This document shows positions 1 through 8,438 of a stretch of DNA of 49,150 bases, piece by piece (position 1 is the first letter of the stretch; every line of letters begins with the position of its first letter). Source of the stretch: Acidobacteriota bacterium (GTDB lineage Bacteria > Acidobacteriota > Terriglobia > Terriglobales > Acidobacteriaceae); assembly GCA_021818105.1 (NCBI GenBank), contig JAKAFB010000017.1:1-49150 (forward strand), given 5' to 3'. The position numbers were made by a program, and so were the translations under genes. The notes below the pieces were generated by a model, which was given only the letters and a program-made list of their open reading frames with translations, was not told the origin of the DNA and did not search any database.

Positions 1-60
1 CTGGACCCAGTTCCACCGGTGAGCGGGACAAGCCATTTTCATCACAAACCGTTACCATAG
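1..60 (+). CDS. yidD: YidD membrane-protein insertion factor, C-terminal end (partial)
   Basis: Frame 1 is open from the window edge to a TAG at 58-60 and reads LDPVPPVSGTSHFHHKPLP. YidD proteins typically end in a G-x-DPVP motif, and yidD lies directly upstream of yidC in the common rnpA-yidD-yidC order. Motif and position therefore both suggest the last residues of YidD, a small membrane-associated factor that helps YidC and Sec insertion. Only about 19 residues are visible, so the identification rests on DPVP plus context. The stop lies about 50 bases before the preferred yidC start, which fits one operon. Confidence 0.6.
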   Translation: MDPVPPVSGTSHFHHKPLP

Positions 61-111
61 AGAGAGCGGAGCCTGTTGGCGCTCCGCGTCTCCAACGACA
101 GGACGTTTCCT

Positions 112-1956
112 TTGCCCGAAATTCATAATCCCAATCTTGAGCCGCGGGGCTCCGGCGGCGGCAACAGCGGCGGCGACTTCCGCAGCCTGATGACGTTTGT
201 GTTCATCGCGCTGGCGGTGCTGCTGGCTTTCCAGTACTTCAAGCCGAAGCAGCCTGCGTCGACACAGCAGACGCCGACCCAGCAGCAGACGGCCCAGCCG
301 CAGGGAACGCAGCCGGGAGCTGCGGGCCAGACTACGCCCGCATCTGCCGCGGCGCCCGCGCCCGTGGACACTACGGCCATTGTGGCCTCGACCGAGACGG
401 AAACGACGATTGAGAACGAGCTGTACCGGATCGTCTTTACCAATCGCGGCGCGCAGGTGAAGCACTGGATTCTGAAGAAGTACTTCACCACGGACGGCAA
501 GCCGCTGGATCTGGTGCAGCCGCAGCTGGCGGAGCGCTTTGGTTTGCCGCTCTCGCTGTTTACCTATGAGCCGGCGCTGAACACGCAGTTGAACCAGGCG
601 CTTTATCAGGCTTCGGCCACCGGGATTCGGCTGGCACCCGGCTCACTGACCTTCCACTACGCGCAGGGCGGACTGGACGTGGTCAAGACTTTCCGCTTTG
701 ACTCGAGCTATGTGGTGACTGCGGAGACGCAGGTGCGGCGCAACGGGCAGCCGGTGCGGGCGCTGCTCTCCTGGCCCGCGGGCCTGGGGGACATGGAGGA
801 GTTTCTGCCGTCGTCCTCGACGCGGAACCCGGTGGTGACGCCGGCGCAGTTTGCCTGGGCGATTGATGGCAAGCATGAAACGATTGCCGCGGCCAAGGTG
901 AGCGGCAATGCGACGCTCGACCAGCCATATCAGTACGCGGGCATCATTGATCAGTATTTTGCCGCGGTATTTTTGCCGGATGCGCCGGCGCGCACCACTG
1001 TGGTGACGCTGCACAACGCGGTGGACGTGGCGACCAACCTGAATGACCCGACCAGCGCAAAGAAGCCCGAGCCGGTTATTGGTCTGGCGATGGGCGACAC
1101 CAGCGGCTACACCCGCTTGCGTTTCTATGCCGGGCCCAAGCAGATGGATGTGCTCAAGACCGTGCGCGCCATGGGAGACGACGGCAAGCAGGATGGGCCG
1201 TCGCTGGAGCCGCTGATCCAGTTTGGCATGTGGAGCATCATTGCCAAGCCTCTCTATATTGCGTTGCGCTGGGTGCGCGACATGCTGGGCACGAGCCCGT
1301 ACAACTGGGGCTGGTCCATCATCCTCATTACCGTGGTCTTTAACCTGTTGCTGCTGCCCACGCGCTTCATGATGATGAAGTCGTCCTTAAAGATGATGCG
1401 CATCCAGCCGAAGGTGGAAGCACTCAAACGGAAATATGCGCATCTGAAGATCAACGACCCCAAGCGCACCGAGATGAACGCGGAGATGATGGCGCTCTAC
1501 AAAAGTGAAGGCGTGAACATGTATGGCGGCTGCCTGCCGATGCTGCTGCAGTTGCCGTTGTTCTTTGCCTACTTCCGCGTACTGCAGTATGCAGTGGAAC
1601 TGCGCCAGGCGCGCTGGTTCTGGCTGCCGGACCTGTCCGCTCCCGACCCACTGCACATTTTGCCGGCGCTGATCATTGTGAGCATGTTCTTTGTGCAGTT
1701 CATTACGCCGTCGCCGGGCATGGACGCGACGCAGCGGCGCATGATGGCGATTGTGATGCCGATCTTCATGGGCTTCATTCTGTGGCACTACGCCTCGGGG
1801 CTGGCACTCTACTGGATTACCGGCAACATCATCAACATTGCCATCCAGGTGGGTATCAACCAGTCCAGCATGGGCAAGGAGATGCACGCCATTGCCGCGC
1901 GGCGCGCCGAGAAAAAGAAAGGCACACCAGCGCGCGTGGTGGAGGGCCGCCGCTAG
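112..1956 (+). CDS. yidC: YidC membrane protein insertase
   Basis: YidC inserts and folds inner-membrane proteins, with SecYEG or alone. The protein has an N-terminal membrane segment at about residues 25-40 (TFVFIALAVLLAFQYF), then a Gln/Pro/Thr-rich linker. A large periplasmic beta domain follows to about residue 360. The conserved C-terminal insertase core carries NWGWSIILITVVFNLLLLP, GGCLPMLLQLPLFFAYF and GLALYWITGNII, and ends in a basic tail. At about 614 residues it has the usual Gram-negative size. I prefer the TTG start at 112 (reading PEIHNPNLEP, with an AGGA about 9 bases upstream). An in-frame TTG at 76 with a GGAG just before it would add 12 residues. The neighbour upstream is the yidD tail. 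Confidence 0.96.
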   Translation: MPEIHNPNLEPRGSGGGNSGGDFRSLMTFVFIALAVLLAFQYFKPKQPASTQQTPTQQQTAQPQGTQPGAAGQTTPASAAAPAPVDTTAIVASTETETTIENELYRIVFTNRGAQVKHWILKKYFTTDGKPLDLVQPQLAERFGLPLSLFTYEPALNTQLNQALYQASATGIRLAPGSLTFHYAQGGLDVVKTFRFDSSYVVTAETQVRRNGQPVRALLSWPAGLGDMEEFLPSSSTRNPVVTPAQFAWAIDGKHETIAAAKVSGNATLDQPYQYAGIIDQYFAAVFLPDAPARTTVVTLHNAVDVATNLNDPTSAKKPEPVIGLAMGDTSGYTRLRFYAGPKQMDVLKTVRAMGDDGKQDGPSLEPLIQFGMWSIIAKPLYIALRWVRDMLGTSPYNWGWSIILITVVFNLLLLPTRFMMMKSSLKMMRIQPKVEALKRKYAHLKINDPKRTEMNAEMMALYKSEGVNMYGGCLPMLLQLPLFFAYFRVLQYAVELRQARWFWLPDLSAPDPLHILPALIIVSMFFVQFITPSPGMDATQRRMMAIVMPIFMGFILWHYASGLALYWITGNIINIAIQVGINQSSMGKEMHAIAARRAEKKKGTPARVVEGRR

Positions 1957-2029
1957 GCTTTTTCTTGCAACAACAATGCAGTCGGTTCCCATGGCTTTGC
2001 CAATCGCGGCACAAGCATGGGAGCCGAAG

Positions 2030-2974
2030 CTATTTTTGCGGGACCAAATGACCCAGAGCGGCAGCCAGGGCCCTGTCAACGGTGGGGTGCGCAAAGCGGA
2101 ATCCGGCGACAAGCAGCCGCATGGACACAGCGCGAACACTGGCAAGAAGAGCCTCATCGGCCATTCGGCCCAGAGCAAGCCGCAGGGCGAAGGCCGGAGC
2201 GGGAAGCAGAGCCGGGCGCTTCAGCGCATGGGCCAAGGCGCGGGCGAACTCAGCGTTGGTGACAGGATTGGGAGCGGTCAGGTTTACGGGACCGGCGAGT
2301 GATGGCGTCTCCAGCACAAAGAGGATGGCGCGCATGGCGTCCTCGATGCTGATCCAACTCATCCATTGCCTGCCGCTGCCGAGCCGGCCGCCCAGCCCGA
2401 GGCGGAAGATCGGCAGCATGCGCGCGAGCGCGCCTGGGCCGGGGCCAAGAACGACGCCAAACCGCAGATGCACGACGCGGATGCCCGCATCGACGGCGGG
2501 CTGTGCCGCAGCTTCCCATTGCTGGCAGAGCTCAGCTAGAAAGCCCGAGCCGGGCAGAGAGGTTTCGTCGAGCAATTGATTGCCGCGGTCGCCGTAGAAT
2601 CCGACGGCAGAGGCGACCAGTAGAGTCGCTGGCGGCGTACGCAGGCTGGCGAGCAGGCGAGCGAGCGCGCGGGTCGAATCCACGCGGCTGGTGGTCATTT
2701 CGTGGCGATAGGCAGGCGTCCAACGATGGGCGGCCACGTTGGCGCCGGAGAGATGAATCGCTGCACCACAACCTTCAAGCGGCGCTGTATTTTCGATGGC
2801 GGGATCTGCTGAGGGGTCCCAAAGTATTTGATCCTGCACTGGTTGGGTGCCACGGACCAACTGCAGCACCGGAATGCCGCGGGCCGCCAAGGCGTGGCGC
2901 AGCGAACTGCCGAGCATGCCGGATGCTCCGCTCAAGACAACCTTGGATGGAGCTTCACTCATCTTCCTATTCAC
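2030..2974 (-). CDS. TIGR01777 family NAD(P)-dependent epimerase (YfcH-like)
   Basis: This is a short-chain dehydrogenase/epimerase-fold protein of the YfcH/SulA group. Seen near the N-terminus is the Rossmann motif LSGASGMLGSSLRHAL at about residues 14-29. Also seen are the family hallmarks HLSGANVAAHRW, the S-R-T/S run TTSRVDSTRALA, SAVGFYGDRG (the Tyr of the active-site region) and LRFGVVLGPGPGALARMLP. About 314 residues is a normal length. The physiological substrate of this family is not established. The first ATG (2974) is used, but an ATG four codons in (MSEAPSKVVLSGASG, 2962) is equally plausible. It is convergent with yidC, and the 73-base gap between them shows no clear terminator. 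Confidence 0.9.
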   Translation of the reverse strand: MNRKMSEAPSKVVLSGASGMLGSSLRHALAARGIPVLQLVRGTQPVQDQILWDPSADPAIENTAPLEGCGAAIHLSGANVAAHRWTPAYRHEMTTSRVDSTRALARLLASLRTPPATLLVASAVGFYGDRGNQLLDETSLPGSGFLAELCQQWEAAAQPAVDAGIRVVHLRFGVVLGPGPGALARMLPIFRLGLGGRLGSGRQWMSWISIEDAMRAILFVLETPSLAGPVNLTAPNPVTNAEFARALAHALKRPALLPAPAFALRLALGRMADEALLASVRAVSMRLLVAGFRFAHPTVDRALAAALGHLVPQK

Positions 2975-3100
2975 ATGATGGATTTTTCTTTCCTTTTAAT
3001 GAATCCAAAGCGCCATCTCAAGCGTATATGAATTTAGTGGGGCAATAAGGAATTTTGACTGGACAATAATGCCCAGCAACTGTCTGGAGGGGAGCCGACG

Positions 3101-3823
3101 ATGGAACTTGCCGCAGTTCGCAGCGAAGAGACACAGAAGTCGCAAGTGGACTCAGAGACCACGGAGCGCTTTATTGCAGAGAAGCACATTGGCGAACGCA
3201 TTAAGCGACTGCGCTTGAAGAAGTCCATGGGCCTGGTGGAACTGGGCAAGCACACGGGGCTCTCGGCGAGCTTTCTTTCGCAGCTTGAGACGGGGCGCGT
3301 GGTGCCGACGCTGCGCAACCTGGCGCGCATTGCCATGGTGTTCTCCAAAGACCTCTCGTATTTCTTTGAATCGGAGCCGCAGGCAATGTTCCGCGTACAC
3401 CGGCGCAAGGAGCGCGTGCGCCTGCCGCAGACGGGCGTTGAGACGCCAACGTACTTCTTTGAGAGCCTGGGCTACATGGTGCCGGATCGCCACATGGATC
3501 CCTACTTTGCGCAGTTTGTGCCGCTCGAAAAGAACCAGGAGCCGAAGGCGCACATGCACCCCGGCTACGAGTTCCTGTATGTTCTGGAAGGCGAACTTAG
3601 CCTGCGCCATGGTGACCAGCAGTGCACGCTGGAGCCGGGCGATGCCGTCTACTTTGACTCCAGCACGGCGCACTCCTACGCCTGCGCGGGGAAAAAGCCC
3701 GCGGATGCGCTGATTGTGACTATGCACCAGCCGCCGGTGCCACAGCCGGTAGCGATGACGCGACCCTCGGGCCCGCGTGCAGTGGCGGGCGGCGTTGCCG
3801 GAGCCGCTACCGGAATTCGCTAA
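3101..3823 (+). CDS. XRE-family transcriptional regulator with C-terminal cupin domain
   Basis: A 240-residue DNA-binding regulator. Residues about 27-85 form an XRE helix-turn-helix (IGERIKRLRLKKSMGLVELG, then GLSASFLSQLETGRVVPTLR). A cupin effector domain lies at about residues 145-210 (AHMHPGYEFLYVLEGEL, LEPGDAVYFDSSTAHSY), with the two His/Glu cupin motifs visible. HTH-cupin proteins of this type usually sense a small metabolite and control amino-acid, polyamine or fatty-acid genes. The ligand cannot be told from the sequence. The start is well supported by GGAGGGG about 9 bases before ATG 3101. Nothing nearby is an obvious target, so it may be autoregulatory or act elsewhere. Confidence 0.93.
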   Translation: MELAAVRSEETQKSQVDSETTERFIAEKHIGERIKRLRLKKSMGLVELGKHTGLSASFLSQLETGRVVPTLRNLARIAMVFSKDLSYFFESEPQAMFRVHRRKERVRLPQTGVETPTYFFESLGYMVPDRHMDPYFAQFVPLEKNQEPKAHMHPGYEFLYVLEGELSLRHGDQQCTLEPGDAVYFDSSTAHSYACAGKKPADALIVTMHQPPVPQPVAMTRPSGPRAVAGGVAGAATGIR

Positions 3824-3860
3824 ACCGGTCCATCCCTCTGACGGTTGACCTTTATTAAGG

Positions 3861-3899
3861 AAGGCGGGTATGCCCCACACGGGTGGGCTTGTCCGCCTT
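3861..3899 (+). terminator. Nested hairpin downstream of the XRE-cupin gene
   Basis: AAGGCGG at 3861-3867 pairs with CCGCCTT at 3893-3899. Inside it, GCCC pairs with GGGC around a 9-base loop. There is no T-run after the stem, so it is either a weak or factor-assisted terminator or a structured RNA element. The remaining roughly 290 bases up to the multiheme gene hold no convincing ORF, tRNA or promoter. Confidence 0.45.
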
Positions 3900-4192
3900 A
3901 TTGCGTCTGTGCCCCTCTTGTGAAGGGCTGGTGCTACGCCTGGCCACGACCGGCCATTTTGTCCAGTGCGTTGCAACGAGTGTGGTGCAGCGCACAATCT
4001 CTGCACGCGGTGCCGGGTTAGTTTCTGTGCCCAAGCGTGACGCCCATCACAGACGAAGGAGTTCAATCTGGCTTCAATGGGGGAATAATTCAGCTCGACT
4101 AACGGTTTCACAACTTAGCTCCTTCCACAAAGAGCCTGCTTTTGTTGTCCTCACCTGCCTTGACTGGAAACCCTATGAGGAGGATGACGACG

Positions 4193-5857
4193 ATGAAGCG
4201 ACTGGGTTCGTTCCTTATGCTCGGCAGCCTGCTGGGCCTGTTGTCGTGCAGTGCAGCTTTCGAGGGCGGGGACAATAGCGGGACGTCTTCTACCCGCACT
4301 CCAGGCAAACCTAAGCCCACGCAAACAGGCAACTATGTTGTCACAGCCTGGAGCGAACTGGGTATGCACTGCATCGACGGCAAAGATTATTCCATCTTCT
4401 CAGTTCTTCCGCCGTACAACACGCTCCATGCGCAAGTGATCCAACGCGGCGACCCGCCAACGATTGTCACTGGCGTGAAGGTGACCTATCAGGCGATCCC
4501 GGATACGACGGGCTCGACGAACACGTCCAGCGCAGACAAGACCAACTTCTGGAGCTACGTTCGCACGCTCTTCCTTGCCAACGTCAGCCCGAACATTGGG
4601 CTGACTGGCAATCCGGTGCAGAGCAACACGCCACACCCAATGACCTATAACAGCGCGTTAGGCGCGTGGGAGGCTACAGCTATTCCGACAATGCCGTACG
4701 ACGATGCGGGGAAATGGAATCCGTATCCCATGGTGAAGGTCGTTGCGCAGGATTCAAAAGGTAATGTGCTTGCCAGCTCCACTGCAGTGCTGGCGGTGAG
4801 CGACGAGATGACCTGCTCGACCTGCCATGCCTCAGGGAGCAGCACTGCGGCAGAGCCGGCAGCAGGATGGGAGAACAACCCCGACCCCTCAAAAGATGTG
4901 AAGCTGAACATCCTTAAGAAGCACGATGATGCATGGAGTATTTCATCCTATTTACCGGCTTTGCAGAGTGCGGGCTACACGTATCAGTCGAGCTTGTATC
5001 AGACGGCAAAGTCGGGCACGCCGATTTTGTGCGCGGCCTGCCATGCGAGCAATGCGCTAGGCGCCGCAGGACTGCCGGGCATACTTCCACTCACGCAGGA
5101 CATGCACACGATGCATAGCAAAGTGATCAATCCATCGACGGGGACAAGCCTCGACAATGCGACCACGCCGTATGCTTCCTGCTATCTGTGTCATCCGGGA
5201 CCACAGACCAAATGCCAGCGCGGCGCCATGAACAAGACGGCGTGCTATGACTGCCACGGAAATCTCTCAGCGGTGGGATCGGCGAACCGAGAGGGCTGGC
5301 TGGATCTGCCTTCCTGCCAGATGTGCCACAACAGTGGTACACGCTATACGAGCACGTTTGTCTCACCGGGCGTGTGGCGTACAACCACAGACACGACCTT
5401 TGCTACGAATCCGAACACGCCGTCCCAAGGCAAGAGCCTCTATCGATTCAGCGTGGGGCACCAGGGTGTGTATTGTTCCGGATGCCACGGTTCGCAGCAT
5501 GCGGAGTATCCGAGCCTGCAGGCGAACGACAACGTGTACAGCACCAACCTGCAGGGATACGCGGGAAAAATTGTCGAGTGCACTGTATGCCACGTGACAA
5601 CTCCTTCCACTGCAACCGGCGGTCCGCACGGCATACACACCGTTGGCCAGGGATGGGTGAGCCTGCATCCGCAATACGCGAGCAATGGCGGCTACACCAA
5701 GTGCGCCTATTGCCACGGTGCGAACTACACCGGTTCGCCGCTTTCCGCCGTTGCCACCACGCGCACGTTTACCGTGGATGACAATGGAACAAAGACCTTT
5801 GCCGCAGGGCACCAGGTGAGCTGCTACGACTGCCACAATGGACCCACGGGAGACTAA
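4193..5857 (+). CDS. Exported multiheme c-type cytochrome-like lipoprotein (9 CXXCH)
   Basis: About 554 residues. The start at 4193 is chosen because AGGAGG ends 9 bases upstream, whereas ATG 4184 abuts it with no spacing. The N-terminus is a lipoprotein signal (MKRLGSFLMLGSLLGLLSC), so the mature protein should be acylated at that Cys. A motif WSELGMHCIDGKDYSIFS follows, known in a family of Geobacter and acidobacterial heme proteins. Nine CXXCH heme-binding motifs are seen: CSTCH, CAACH, CYLCH, CYDCH, CQMCH, CSGCH, CTVCH, CAYCH and CYDCH. The likely role is electron transfer at the outer face of the envelope; donor and acceptor are unknown. No cytochrome maturation or porin gene lies beside it, so it appears to stand alone. 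Confidence 0.85.
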   Translation: MKRLGSFLMLGSLLGLLSCSAAFEGGDNSGTSSTRTPGKPKPTQTGNYVVTAWSELGMHCIDGKDYSIFSVLPPYNTLHAQVIQRGDPPTIVTGVKVTYQAIPDTTGSTNTSSADKTNFWSYVRTLFLANVSPNIGLTGNPVQSNTPHPMTYNSALGAWEATAIPTMPYDDAGKWNPYPMVKVVAQDSKGNVLASSTAVLAVSDEMTCSTCHASGSSTAAEPAAGWENNPDPSKDVKLNILKKHDDAWSISSYLPALQSAGYTYQSSLYQTAKSGTPILCAACHASNALGAAGLPGILPLTQDMHTMHSKVINPSTGTSLDNATTPYASCYLCHPGPQTKCQRGAMNKTACYDCHGNLSAVGSANREGWLDLPSCQMCHNSGTRYTSTFVSPGVWRTTTDTTFATNPNTPSQGKSLYRFSVGHQGVYCSGCHGSQHAEYPSLQANDNVYSTNLQGYAGKIVECTVCHVTTPSTATGGPHGIHTVGQGWVSLHPQYASNGGYTKCAYCHGANYTGSPLSAVATTRTFTVDDNGTKTFAAGHQVSCYDCHNGPTGD

Positions 5858-5914
5858 CTCAAGCGCTCACATGATCTGCCGGGAGATGTGGGCTGCACCT
5901 TGGCCCGTTCGTCC

Positions 5915-6391
5915 CTAAGCCTTGGGAAGAGGCAGCGGACGAATTTGCGGCGATGTCGCCGGATGGTCGGCTTGTGGCTGACTACACGACTCAAGCCACA
6001 GGCTGACCTCATCGCGCAGAGGCGCTACAGCGATGCCACCAAACTCCGGCGGGCAGGCGGCGAGTTTCGTCTGCACCCGGCGCAGTAATGAGAGGGCTCC
6101 GGCGTGGTTGCCGCGCTGCGCGTGGTGCATCGCCGCGGTGATCTGGATGAGCGTTTGCAGAAAGCTCTTCTCCGGCTCGCTGAGCAGCAGCCACGCGAGC
6201 TCCCAGTGCTCATGAGCCTCGAAGAACTCTCCGCTACGGTAGCAGGCGAGGCCCGTTGCAAGTTCGCTGCTGGTCCAGTCGAGCGGCATGCTTCCATGAT
6301 CCGCGATGATCGCGAAGGCGTTCAATGGGATTCGTTTCATGCACATATGGCGCGCTTCGTATTTGAGCCGTTTTACCCTGGCAATCTGCAT
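5915..6391 (-). CDS. DUF309 domain protein
   Basis: The core ACYRSGEFFEAHEHWELAWL is the hallmark of DUF309, a small helical family. It is followed by FLQTLIQITAAMHHAQRGN and a helical C-terminal half, as expected. The function of DUF309 is unknown. Start choice is uncertain. The ATG at 6391 gives 158 residues, but internal ATGs at 6340 (MKRIPLNAF) and 6289 (MPLDWTSSEL) are plausible, and none has a strong ribosome-binding site. It is divergent from the cupin gene that starts at 6406, leaving almost no shared promoter space if the longest form is used. That argues for one of the shorter starts. Confidence 0.82.
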   Translation of the reverse strand: MQIARVKRLKYEARHMCMKRIPLNAFAIIADHGSMPLDWTSSELATGLACYRSGEFFEAHEHWELAWLLLSEPEKSFLQTLIQITAAMHHAQRGNHAGALSLLRRVQTKLAACPPEFGGIAVAPLRDEVSLWLESCSQPQADHPATSPQIRPLPLPKA

Positions 6392-6405
6392 CGAGTAAAG
6401 GTAGC

Positions 6406-6765
6406 ATGGCGGTCATGCAACCCTCGCAGGATTGGCCGGAAGAACTGGACGCACTCATTGCAGCTCCGCAGCATCACGCGCTGATGTTTGAGAATGAATT
6501 TGTCCGCGTGCTGGACACATGGGTTCCTGCGGGAGAAACCGTGCCGCTGCATACGCATCGATGGCCCGGCACGCTCTACATCGTGAGCTGGAGTGACTTT
6601 GTGCGCCGCGATGGCGAGGGAAATGTCGTGGCGGACAGCCGCGTTATGGGAAAGATGGGGGCTGAGCGCGCGCTGTGGTCAAAGCCATTGCCTCCGCATA
6701 CGCTGGAAAATGTTGGCAGCACGGATCTGCGCGTGATCAGCATGGAACTGAAGAACGTCCTATAG
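6406..6765 (+). CDS. Small single-domain cupin-like protein
   Basis: A 119-residue cytosolic protein with one cupin-like beta-barrel. The first motif is VPLHTHRWPGTLYIVSWSDF, with two histidines. The second half is KPLPPHTLENVGSTDLRVIS. This resembles small cupins annotated as hypothetical in acidobacteria. A metal-binding or ligand-binding fold is likely, but no reaction can be assigned. The start at 6406 has AAAGGT about 5 bases upstream; an in-frame ATG at 6415 is possible. It is divergent from the DUF309 gene and convergent with the nucleotidase gene. Confidence 0.78.
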   Translation: MAVMQPSQDWPEELDALIAAPQHHALMFENEFVRVLDTWVPAGETVPLHTHRWPGTLYIVSWSDFVRRDGEGNVVADSRVMGKMGAERALWSKPLPPHTLENVGSTDLRVISMELKNVL

Positions 6766-6801
6766 CTCGAGCTGCTGCATGGACAAGCGGCAGCGCCGCG
6801 G

Positions 6802-7338
6802 CTACCTTCCGAGGCCCGCGAAGAACTCGGCTACTTCCTGCCAGTTGTTGACGCGGGTGAAGCCCGTGGCCGTGAGGTTGTGCGGGGCAGTGTAGAGAAG
6901 TCCGTGGCCCTCGAAGCGCTGCAGGTTGCGCGGCAAGTCGTCGATCAGGTAATCCGCTCGCAAAATGCCCTTGTGGCCGCAGAAGACGTAGTGCGTGGGC
7001 GGAATGAACGAGAAGTGGCGCTGCAGCCAGCGGTACTTGGGACCGAGCGAGTTGGGTACGGTCATGGCCTGCGTGGCGATGAAGATCTCAAAACGCGTAC
7101 TGAGGTCTTTGAGCACCTGCTGCGCGTCGGGCATGATGGCGAGATCTTCGAAGAAGTCTTCAGCGTCAAGAAAGGCGCGCAATTGCTGCTGTCGGTCGAG
7201 CGGGGCGACCTCCCACAGGCCCTTGCCTGCGAGATCGTCGGGCGTAACGTCTTCGTCGAAGGTCTGGTTGTAGCGGCGCAGGTGCTCGGCGAGCGTATCC
7301 GCCATCACCTCATCCATGTCCACACAAACGCGTTGCAC
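6802..7338 (-). CDS. 5'(3')-deoxyribonucleotidase-like HAD phosphatase (NT5C family)
   Basis: A 178-residue HAD-superfamily protein. The catalytic motif DMDEVMAD sits at the extreme N-terminus (residues 7-14), where the first Asp would be the nucleophile and the second the acid/base. Later motifs are FIATQAMTVPNS (motif II Thr region), KGILRADYLIDDLPRN (motif III Lys and the acidic motif IV) and the C-terminal domain. The pattern matches the NT5C group, which dephosphorylates (deoxy)nucleoside monophosphates. Bacterial members are often left as hypothetical 5'-nucleotidases. It stands alone, with the zinc-ribbon gene on the same strand about 75 bases upstream. Confidence 0.88.
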   Translation of the reverse strand: MQRVCVDMDEVMADTLAEHLRRYNQTFDEDVTPDDLAGKGLWEVAPLDRQQQLRAFLDAEDFFEDLAIMPDAQQVLKDLSTRFEIFIATQAMTVPNSLGPKYRWLQRHFSFIPPTHYVFCGHKGILRADYLIDDLPRNLQRFEGHGLLYTAPHNLTATGFTRVNNWQEVAEFFAGLGR

Positions 7339-7411
7339 GGCCCGGCCCTCGTTGTCGCAGGGGAATTAGCATTCCCCTGCTCTCAGGGTAGCAGGAAGAC
7401 TGCGTGATGCT

Positions 7412-8224
7412 CTAGTGGCTGGCCTGTTGCGGCCTGCGGATGGCACGGCCGTCGCTGCCGGACTGCGCGGTTTGCGGCGGCTTTGGGGCTGGGACGATTG
7501 CGGGGTCCCAGTAGAGCAGGCGGCCGCAACTGTCGCAGGCGAGCAACTCGCCTTCGCGCAACTGGTTCCATATCTGTGGCCGAATGCCCATGCGGCAGCC
7601 GGTGCACTGTTGGTTTTCCGCGGAAACGATGGCGGTTCCACGGCTGGCAGCCAGGCGGTCGAAGCGCGTGAGCCACTCTGGCTGAATGGCATTGCGGACA
7701 ATACCTCGCTCTGCTTGCAGGGCCGACTGCGCGCGGGCAAGTTCCTGCTTGCGTGCGGCAATGCGTTCGCGTGTGATGTCGAGCGCTGCGGCCATATCCT
7801 CGACGCTGGCGCGCGCCGCAGCCAAAGCTGTCTCCTGCTCTTCGGTCCGTTCCAGGCTCGCGAACTCCTCGTTTTCCAGCCGCTCGATCTCGCTATCGGC
7901 AAAGTTGACTTCGTGTTCAATGGCAGCGGCCTGCTCGGGCGTGGTCACGGAGTCCTGCTGGGCACGGTAACGAGCTGCCTTTTGCCGGTGCGACGCGATT
8001 TCGCGCTCCATGCGCGTGCGCAGCGTCTCCTCGCGGTTCAGCGCATCGGAAGCAGCGGCAGCCTGCTGCTGCGCAGCGGTGAGCGCGGCCTCGGCCTGTG
8101 CAATCTCGGCGGGCAAAGCCTGTGCCGCTTGCGCCAGTCGCGCCAACTCCAGTTCGATGGCTTGTAGTTTTACGAGGTTTTCAATGTGCGCTTGCATCCG
8201 TGCCTGCAAGTCTACGGCATCCAC
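7412..8224 (-). CDS. Coiled-coil protein with C-terminal C4 zinc ribbon
   Basis: 270 residues. Residues about 5-185 are almost entirely an Ala/Glu/Arg-rich coiled coil (for example [19 protein letters not shown]). The C-terminus is a C4 zinc ribbon: CTGC then, about 22 residues on, CDSC ([27 protein letters not shown]). This architecture is the bacterial zf-RING_7/CT398-type family, conserved but poorly characterised. It has been proposed to act as a nucleic-acid or protein-complex adaptor. It is divergent from the first GH13 gene. Nothing in the neighbourhood clarifies its partner. Confidence 0.87.
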   Translation of the reverse strand: MDAVDLQARMQAHIENLVKLQAIELELARLAQAAQALPAEIAQAEAALTAAQQQAAAASDALNREETLRTRMEREIASHRQKAARYRAQQDSVTTPEQAAAIEHEVNFADSEIERLENEEFASLERTEEQETALAAARASVEDMAAALDITRERIAARKQELARAQSALQAERGIVRNAIQPEWLTRFDRLAASRGTAIVSAENQQCTGCRMGIRPQIWNQLREGELLACDSCGRLLYWDPAIVPAPKPPQTAQSGSDGRAIRRPQQASH

Positions 8225-8370
8225 CGGCCCTCTATAAAGTCAGGCAGGCACTCCTCTGCGGCAATCCATGCCAAACAGGGAAGGGAACTGACCGGCGAGC
8301 ACATCTCCTTCCGGTGAGGAGGGACGTGAATCTCCTGGACCGCAGGCACCTTCGCAGCCATCGCAGTAAA

Positions 8371-8438
8371 TGTGATAGCTTGCTCTCGTCACACCGCTGC
8401 CAATTCCACGAGCAGCGGAATAAAGACAAGGAACCGCA
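8371..8438 (+). promoter_or_regulatory. Duplicated leader in front of the first GH13 gene
   Basis: From TGTGATAG (8371) to the ATG at 8439 the sequence is clearly homologous to 10271-10342 in front of the second GH13 gene. Both carry TGTGATAG, a C-rich CGTC-CACCG-TGCC block, ATTCCA-GAGCA-CGGA, and a purine-rich ribosome-binding site ending CCGCAATGAACTGGACC. The leader was evidently duplicated with the gene and has stayed recognisable, which suggests a retained promoter or operator. No clean -35/-10 pair is evident. Confidence 0.55.
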
